A stretch of 9,708 nt of DNA from Actinomycetota bacterium (GTDB lineage Bacteria > Actinomycetota > Actinomycetes > Mycobacteriales > Jatrophihabitantaceae): positions 1-9,708 of the forward strand of contig JAFAWL010000193.1 in assembly GCA_019241805.1 (NCBI GenBank), written 5' to 3'. The notes under the pieces were generated by a model. The model had not been told where the DNA came from, searched no databases, and was given only the letters and a program-made list of their open reading frames with translations. Both the position numbers and the translations under genes were made by a program. This document shows positions 4,603 through 9,708 of this stretch, one piece after another; the first letter of the stretch is position 1; each line of letters opens with the position of its first letter.

Positions 4603-7140
4603 ATGACGACGTCGAGCGCGCCGACGCTGGGCGTCGAGGAGGAGCTGCACCTCATCGATATGTCCACCCTGCGCTTGGCCGGGCGGGCGCCGGCGCTGCT
4701 CGCCCAGCTTCCCGCCGCGAACTTTGCCTCGGAACTTCAGCGCACGACTGTGGAGATAAATACCGATGTGTGCGCGACGCTGGAGGAGCTGCGGGCCCAG
4801 CTGGTTCGCCGCCGGGAACAGCTCATCGCGGTCGCCGGCACGGACGGGCTCGGGATCGCCGCCGTCGGCACCGCTCCGATGTCCTGGGCCGAGGACTTCG
4901 AGTTGACCAGCACAGGTCGGTTCGCGCGGATGCAGGAGGATTATCGGCTACTCGTCGACGAGCAACTGATCTGCGGTACGCAGGTCCACGTCGGCGTGGC
5001 TGACCGGGATACGGCTGTGCGTGCCGCGCACTACCTGAGTGCCGACTTGCCGCTGTTGCTTGCACTGTCGGCCAGTTCTCCGCTCTGGCATGGCACGGAC
5101 ACCGGTTATGCGAGCATGCGCACGATAATTTGGCAGCGCTGGCCGACCGCGGGCCTGTTCGGGCCGATTCACAGCGCCAAGGAGTACGACGATCTGCTGG
5201 CCGACCTGATTCGCTCCGGCGTGATCACCGACGCGAAGATGGCGTATTTCGACGTCCGCCCCTCGTCACACGCGCCCACGCTCGAGCTTCGGGTCTGTGA
5301 CGCCTGTCCGCTCGTCGACGACGCCGTGTTGATCGCCGGCCTGTTTCGCGCGATGGTGTGTGACGCAGTGGCGGCGATCGGTACCGGTGTTGCGGTCCCG
5401 TCGATGCCCGCGCCCCTGCATCGCGCGGCGATGTGGCGCGCAGCGCGCAGCGGGCTCACCGGTCAGCTGCTCGACAATTCTGCTCGTCCGGAACCTCGCC
5501 CGGCGCCGGATGTCGTCCAGGCCTTGGTGCAGCGGCTACGACCACGATTGGAGGAGCTTGGTGATTGGGCCGCCGTCACCGAGCTACTGGAGGCGACGCT
5601 TTCGCGCGGCAACTCGGCCAGCCGGCAACGGTCCGCGCTGGCCGAACGCGGTCAGCTCGCGGACGTCGTACTGCAGGCCGTCGCCGAGACTCAGCAGACG
5701 GCGGCTCGTCCACCGCGGCAGGTGAATGTCAACTTCGAGTACGCGTGGTCGCCCGGTGACGAAGCCTTCGTCGACGTGTCGACCGTTCGCCCGGTCTACC
5801 GCGAGGTGTTCGCGGCCATCGACGCGATCGGGCCCGCCGTGTTGCGGGAACGGCTGGACGAGCGCGACCGGTGGTCGTCCGGCGTCGGTCTGACGTTCGG
5901 AGTCGGCGGCGACCACCAGCGGTTCCATGTGGATCTGATACCGCGGGTCGTCCCGGAACACGAGTGGTCCACGTTGCGAGTCGGCCTGATCCAGCGAGCT
6001 CGCACGCTGGAGATGTTCCTACGGGATGTTTACGGGGCCGGCGAAGTCATTCGTGACGGTGTCGTGCCCGCCGCTGCCGTCTACCGATCGACCGGATGGC
6101 GGGACGAGGCGCGGTCACTCCCGAAGGGCGCAGTGCGGGCCGCCGTCAGCGGGTTCGACCTGGTCCGCGACGACACCGCCTCCTGGCGCGTGCTCGAGGA
6201 CAACGTGCGGGTGCCGTCAGGGGTCGGTTATGCCCTCGCGATACGGCAGCTGATCGACGCCGTGATGCCGGACCTGCCCCGTCCGCGCGAGCTGCTCGCC
6301 TCACACACCGCTCCCGGACTGTTGCGCGCGACGCTGAGCCGGATCACGCAACGGGAGGATCCGGAGATCGCGTTACTTTCCGACGGTGCGGACAATTCTG
6401 CCTGGTTCGAGCACCGCCTGTTGGCGGAACGGGCCGGCCTATTGCTGGCCAAGCCGGACGACATGGAGGTCGACGCCGGCGCAGTCACCGCGGGCGGCCG
6501 GAGGGTCGACGTAATCTACCTGCGCCTCCAATGCGAACTGTCCGACCTCGTAGACGGGTGCGGACGAGCGATCGGCCAACAGTTGCTGGAGGCCGCCACG
6601 CTAGGGTCCATCGCACTCGCGAACGCGCCCGGCAACGGCGTCGCCGATGACAAGGCAATGTATTGCCACGTCCCTGAACTGATCGCGTACTACCTCAACG
6701 AACGGCCCGTACTCGACCCGGTTCCGACCTATCGTTGCGCGGATGCCGACGAACGCAAAATCGTGCTGGATCGACTCGATCGGTTGGTGACGAAGCCTGT
6801 CGACGGTTACGGCGGTGGCGGGGTCCTCATCGGGCCGTACGCCAGCGCAGCGGAACTCGAGCGCCGCGCCAGGGAGGTCACGCTCGATCCGGCCCGCTGG
6901 ATCGCCCAGGAGCTCGTGCACCTGTCCACCCACCCGACGCTGACTCCCGCCGGGATATATCCGCGACACGTCGACCTGCGCGCGTTCGTCTATCTCAGCG
7001 GGACCGGCATGGCCGATGCGCAAGTGGCTGACCTGGCTCTGAGCCGGGTTGCTCCGGAGCAGAGCATGGTGGTCAATTCCTCCCGCGGCGGTGGGGCGAA
7101 AGACACCTGGATTCTTGGGCCGCAACGGCGCGATTACTGA
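4603..7140 (+). CDS. Fusion of GCS2-type carboxylate-amine ligase and circularly permuted ATP-grasp ligase
   Basis: The 845-residue cytosolic protein has two ATP-dependent ligase parts. Residues 1-365 resemble the YbdK/GCS2 glutamate-cysteine ligase family, beginning with TLGVEEELHLID (residues 8-19) and with the core motif GTQVHVGV (125-132). Residues 375-845 resemble the circularly permuted type 2 ATP-grasp family (COG2308; formerly DUF404/407). Visible motifs there are SGVGLTFGVGGD (426-437), VLEDNVRVPSGVGYA (530-544), KPVDGYGGGGVLIGP (731-745), and the C-terminal arginine loop NSSRGGGAKDTWIL (825-838). Each part can form an amide or peptide bond between a carboxylate and an amine; the substrate is unknown. 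ATG 4603 is preferred to TTG 4600 because AGGGG at 4591-4595 then lies seven bases upstream. It is the first gene of a co-directional group with an NAGGN-type amidotransferase, so a glutamate- or glutamine-containing small peptide is the likely product or intermediate. Full length, no damage seen. Confidence 0.9.
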   Translation: MTTSSAPTLGVEEELHLIDMSTLRLAGRAPALLAQLPAANFASELQRTTVEINTDVCATLEELRAQLVRRREQLIAVAGTDGLGIAAVGTAPMSWAEDFELTSTGRFARMQEDYRLLVDEQLICGTQVHVGVADRDTAVRAAHYLSADLPLLLALSASSPLWHGTDTGYASMRTIIWQRWPTAGLFGPIHSAKEYDDLLADLIRSGVITDAKMAYFDVRPSSHAPTLELRVCDACPLVDDAVLIAGLFRAMVCDAVAAIGTGVAVPSMPAPLHRAAMWRAARSGLTGQLLDNSARPEPRPAPDVVQALVQRLRPRLEELGDWAAVTELLEATLSRGNSASRQRSALAERGQLADVVLQAVAETQQTAARPPRQVNVNFEYAWSPGDEAFVDVSTVRPVYREVFAAIDAIGPAVLRERLDERDRWSSGVGLTFGVGGDHQRFHVDLIPRVVPEHEWSTLRVGLIQRARTLEMFLRDVYGAGEVIRDGVVPAAAVYRSTGWRDEARSLPKGAVRAAVSGFDLVRDDTASWRVLEDNVRVPSGVGYALAIRQLIDAVMPDLPRPRELLASHTAPGLLRATLSRITQREDPEIALLSDGADNSAWFEHRLLAERAGLLLAKPDDMEVDAGAVTAGGRRVDVIYLRLQCELSDLVDGCGRAIGQQLLEAATLGSIALANAPGNGVADDKAMYCHVPELIAYYLNERPVLDPVPTYRCADADERKIVLDRLDRLVTKPVDGYGGGGVLIGPYASAAELERRAREVTLDPARWIAQELVHLSTHPTLTPAGIYPRHVDLRAFVYLSGTGMADAQVADLALSRVAPEQSMVVNSSRGGGAKDTWILGPQRRDY

Positions 7141-7212
7141 ACCGTCGCCGCAGCGCCTAACTTTCAGATGTCCATTCGGGCCCGAGCCGAGGACGGCTAG
7201 CAATGACGATTC

Positions 7213-7235
7213 ACGACAACTAGCGGCCGGGCACT
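7213..7235 (+). repeat. Hairpin in the leader of the amidotransferase gene
   Basis: GCGGCCG (7213-7219) pairs perfectly with CGGCCGC (7229-7235) around a 9-base loop. It lies 19 bases before the AGGGGA ribosome site of the amidotransferase, within the 127-base gap between the two genes. It may slow ribosomes or RNA decay, or be chance in GC-rich DNA. No T run follows. Confidence 0.4.
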
Positions 7236-7267
7236 TCGCGGCCGCCAGAAGAACAGGGGATATCACG

Positions 7268-9052
7268 GTGTGCGGACTTGCGGGAGAGCTTCGGTTCGAC
7301 GGCAGTGGCGCCGACGTCGCCGCCGTCGAGCGGTGCTGCGCCAAGCTGGCCAGACGCGGACCGGACGGCAGCGGAATCTGGACGAGCGGACCGCTGGCCC
7401 TCGGGCACCGGCGGTTGTCGATCATTGATCTCAGTGCCGCCGGCTCGCAGCCGATGGTCGATTCTGACCTCGGTCTGACCATCGTCTTCAACGGGTGCAT
7501 ATACAACTACCAGGACCTGCGTGATCAGCTCCGCTCGCGCGGCCACCGATTCTTCTCGACCTCCGACACCGAAGTGATCCTCAAGGCGTACGCCGAGTGG
7601 GGCTTGAACTGCGTCGAGAGGTTGTTCGGCATGTTCGCGTTTGCGATCGCCGAACGTGACACCGGTCGGCTGATTCTGGCCCGCGACCGGCTGGGCATCA
7701 AGCCCCTGTACCTCGATCAGACGCCCGAGCGGTTGCGCTTCGCCTCCACGCTGCCGGCATTGCTCGCCGCCGGTGGCACCGACACCTCAATCGACCGCGT
7801 CGCGCTGACCCACTACATGACCTTTCATTCGATCGTGCCGCCACCGCGCACCATTCTCAACGGGGTACGCAAGCTCGCTCCGGCGACCGTGCGCGTAGTC
7901 GAGCCGGACGGCACCGCCACTGATCACCGCTACTGGGAGCCGTCATTCACCCGCGACCCGGAGCGTTCCGGCCTGGATGAACGCGATTGGCAAGACGCAC
8001 TGCGCGAGGGTCTGCGTACCGCAGTTAAGCGGCGCATGGTGGCCGATGTACCGGTCGGGGTCCTACTCTCCGGCGGCATCGATTCCAGCGTGGTGGTGGC
8101 GCTGCTAGCCGAATCCGGCCAGCGGGGGCTGGCCACCTTCAGCATCGGTTTTGAGGCCGCCGGTGGGGAGTCAGGCGACGAGTTCGCGTACTCCGATCTT
8201 GTCGCCGCACACTTCGGCACGACCCATCACCGCATCGAGATCGACAGCTCCCGGCTGCTACCGGGCATCGATGCCGCGGTCGCCGCAATGAGCGAACCGA
8301 TGGTCAGCCACGATTGCGTGGCGTTCTACTTGCTCAGTGAAGACGTCTCCCGCGAGGTCAAGGTGGTCCAGTCGGGGCAAGGAGCGGACGAGGTTCTCGC
8401 CGGCTACGACTGGTACCCGCCGCTGGCCGACATACCGCGCGCCGATGCAGTGGAGGCCTACGCCGAGGTGTTCTTCGACCGCCGATTCGCAGCCCTGCGT
8501 GAGCTGATCAACCCAGAATGGATGATCGACGAGGACGCGCCGCTGCAGTTCGTCACCGACCGGTTCTCCCGTGCCGGCGCGGAAACCGCGGTCGACGCGG
8601 CGCTGCGCAATGACACCACCGTCATGCTCGTCGACGATCCGGTCAAGCGGGTCGACAACATGACCATGGCGTGGGGACTTGAGGCTCGGGTGCCGTTCCT
8701 CGACCACGAATTCGTCGAACTCGCCGCCCGCATTCCGACCGCACAAAAGCTCGCCGACGGCGGCAAGGGCGTGCTCAAGCGCGCCTGCCGCGGTCTCGTC
8801 CCCGACGAAGTGATCGATCGCACCAAGGGCAGCTTTCCTGTGCCGGCGATCCGGCAGTTGGACGGCCCTTACCTCGCGCGGGTCACTGCCGCGCTGACCG
8901 ACCCTGCCGCGCGATCCAGGGCCCTGTTTCGTCCTGACGCGGTGCAGCGCATGCTCGCGGACCCCAACGCCACCCGCACCAGGCTCGGCTCCAATGCGCT
9001 ATGGCAATTGGCGTTGTTGGAGATGTGGCTGCAGCAGCTGAGCATAGCCTGA
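7268..9052 (+). CDS. asnO: N-acetylglutaminylglutamine amidotransferase (asparagine-synthetase-like)
   Basis: This 594-residue class II glutamine amidotransferase has the asparagine synthase architecture. The family (TIGR03104) makes the terminal amide of N-acetylglutaminylglutamine, an osmoprotectant dipeptide, using glutamine-derived ammonia and ATP. After removal of Met, Cys2 (VCGLAGE) is the glutaminase nucleophile. GHRRLSIIDL (46-55), FNGCIYNY (74-81) and TSDTEV (98-103) form the glutamine pocket. In the synthetase half LLSGGIDSS (266-274) is the PP-loop that binds ATP pyrophosphate, and QSGQGADEVLAGY (368-380) and NMTMAWGLEARVPFLDHE (464-481) are family-conserved. GTG 7268 is the start because Cys must be residue 2 and AGGGGA (7255-7260) lies seven bases before it; a longer frame from 7049 overlaps the ligase gene and must be rejected. 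The next gene starts two bases after its stop, so they are co-transcribed. Distinguishing it from generic AsnB rests on overall resemblance. Confidence 0.9.
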   Translation: MCGLAGELRFDGSGADVAAVERCCAKLARRGPDGSGIWTSGPLALGHRRLSIIDLSAAGSQPMVDSDLGLTIVFNGCIYNYQDLRDQLRSRGHRFFSTSDTEVILKAYAEWGLNCVERLFGMFAFAIAERDTGRLILARDRLGIKPLYLDQTPERLRFASTLPALLAAGGTDTSIDRVALTHYMTFHSIVPPPRTILNGVRKLAPATVRVVEPDGTATDHRYWEPSFTRDPERSGLDERDWQDALREGLRTAVKRRMVADVPVGVLLSGGIDSSVVVALLAESGQRGLATFSIGFEAAGGESGDEFAYSDLVAAHFGTTHHRIEIDSSRLLPGIDAAVAAMSEPMVSHDCVAFYLLSEDVSREVKVVQSGQGADEVLAGYDWYPPLADIPRADAVEAYAEVFFDRRFAALRELINPEWMIDEDAPLQFVTDRFSRAGAETAVDAALRNDTTVMLVDDPVKRVDNMTMAWGLEARVPFLDHEFVELAARIPTAQKLADGGKGVLKRACRGLVPDEVIDRTKGSFPVPAIRQLDGPYLARVTAALTDPAARSRALFRPDAVQRMLADPNATRTRLGSNALWQLALLEMWLQQLSIA

Positions 9053-9054
9053 CG

Positions 9055-9708
9055 ATGGTCCATGCACTGCACGCCGAGCTAGTCGATGCGTGGGGGTGTT
9101 GGGGGCCGACGCTGTCGCCGGACGGATCCCGTGTCGCCTACGTCAGCGACCGCAACGTACGCCCTCAGCTCTGGCTGAGACCCATCCCGTCAGCGGTCGA
9201 GGAGACCCATCTGCCGGCCGCGACTCTTCTCGACGTCAGCAACGAGCCGGTGCTGAACGTGTCCTGGTCGGCCGACGGCGACTGGCTCGCTTGCACCGTC
9301 GCAGGTGGACCGGGTGTGCGGACCCAGGTCTGGGTGCTGCGCCCGGACGGAACGGGCCTGCGCCGAGCCAGTGATCGCGAGCATGTCACCCTCGGACCAT
9401 GGACACGGCGGGGGCATCGGCTAGTGGTGATCGAACCCCCCGTACGCCCGGGTGAGGCGAGCCATTGCACGCTCGTCGACCCCGATAGCGGCGCTAAAGA
9501 ATCACTCGCGGCTGGTGGTCTGGTGACCGTCTTGAGCTTGTCGGACGACGAACGGTACGCGCTGCTGCGCGACGGCACCCGGGGCGCCCACGTCTGCTCC
9601 ACCCTCGACCGTGAGCGTGATCAGGATCATCCGCTACTTCCGTACCCCAGCACCGGCTCCACCGAGAGCGGAATCCTGCGTCCGTCCCCCGACCCCTCGG
9701 ACCATCTC
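9055..9708 (+). CDS. S9 (prolyl oligopeptidase)-like protein, N-terminal propeller part (3' truncated by window)
   Basis: ATG 9055 begins a frame open for 218 codons to the window end; the stop lies outside. The visible part consists of beta-propeller blades of the TolB/WD40-like type that cap S9 serine peptidases: GPTLSPDGSRVAYVSDRN (17-34), WSADGDWLACTVAGG (71-85) and QVWVLRPDGTGLRRASD (91-107), with a further, weaker blade at LSLSDDERYALLRDG (160-174). The propeller normally restricts substrates to small peptides. The alpha/beta hydrolase domain with Ser-Asp-His would follow and cannot be checked here. No signal peptide is seen, so it is cytosolic. Only two bases separate it from the amidotransferase stop and no strong ribosome site precedes it, suggesting translational coupling. 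In this operon it could trim or recycle the amidated peptide; that role is inferred. A non-catalytic propeller protein remains possible. Confidence 0.8.
   Translation, partial: MVHALHAELVDAWGCWGPTLSPDGSRVAYVSDRNVRPQLWLRPIPSAVEETHLPAATLLDVSNEPVLNVSWSADGDWLACTVAGGPGVRTQVWVLRPDGTGLRRASDREHVTLGPWTRRGHRLVVIEPPVRPGEASHCTLVDPDSGAKESLAAGGLVTVLSLSDDERYALLRDGTRGAHVCSTLDRERDQDHPLLPYPSTGSTESGILRPSPDPSDHL

Noticed and set aside
7049..7267. Upstream extension of the amidotransferase to an ATG at 7049
   Set aside because: It would overlap the ligase gene by 92 bases and bury the catalytic Cys, which must be residue 2. GTG 7268 has a good ribosome site.
6601..7506. 301-residue minus-strand open frame
   Set aside because: It overlaps the ends of two well-identified plus-strand enzymes in antisense and shows no family motif.
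1..9708. CRISPR arrays, rRNA genes, riboswitches, intact insertion sequences
   Set aside because: No regularly spaced repeats, rRNA-like stretches, recognised aptamer motifs or complete transposase genes were seen.

Overview
The window is GC-rich and comes from an actinomycete. The evidence is a UPF0182-type membrane protein tail followed by an initiator tRNA with actinobacterial sequence, GTG starts, VapBC-type toxin-antitoxin loci, a MobF relaxase remnant of the actinobacterial kind, and an actinobacterial-style N-acetylglutaminylglutamine-amide (NAGGN) type operon. I cannot fix the genus from the sequence alone.

Layout. (1) 1-645 is conserved chromosome: the C-terminus of a UPF0182 integral membrane protein, then an initiator tRNA-fMet with its own readable -35/-10 promoter and a strong intrinsic terminator. 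(2) About 646-4465 is an accessory stretch that looks like a decayed mobile element. It holds an apparently intact Phd/PIN toxin-antitoxin pair on the minus strand (963-1629), a fragment of an NAD-dependent epimerase directly followed by a fragment of a MobF (TrwC/TraA) conjugative relaxase on the plus strand (about 1905-2400), an intact minus-strand gene for a 413-residue helical-repeat protein resembling the C-terminal part of SWIM-finger/DUF6880 proteins (2522-3763), a collapsed VapBC locus (3775-4065), and a serine-recombinase remnant with two in-frame stops (4076-4464). Its position next to a tRNA gene and this gene content suggest an old integrated element, but I found no duplicated tRNA end that would define attL/attR.

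(3) 4603-9708 is a co-directional plus-strand operon. It encodes a fusion of a YbdK-like glutamate-cysteine-ligase (GCS2) domain with a circularly permuted ATP-grasp domain (845 aa), then an asparagine-synthetase-like NAGGN amidotransferase (594 aa), then the start of an S9 prolyl-oligopeptidase-like protein that runs off the window. The amidotransferase family is known to convert an acetylated glutamine dipeptide into its terminal amide, an osmoprotectant. The two ligase domains and the peptidase suggest a pathway that builds, amidates and possibly turns over a small glutamyl/glutaminyl peptide. The exact reaction of the fused ligase is unknown to me and is the most interesting open question here. 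Inverted repeats lie just upstream of the operon and within the gap before the amidotransferase gene.
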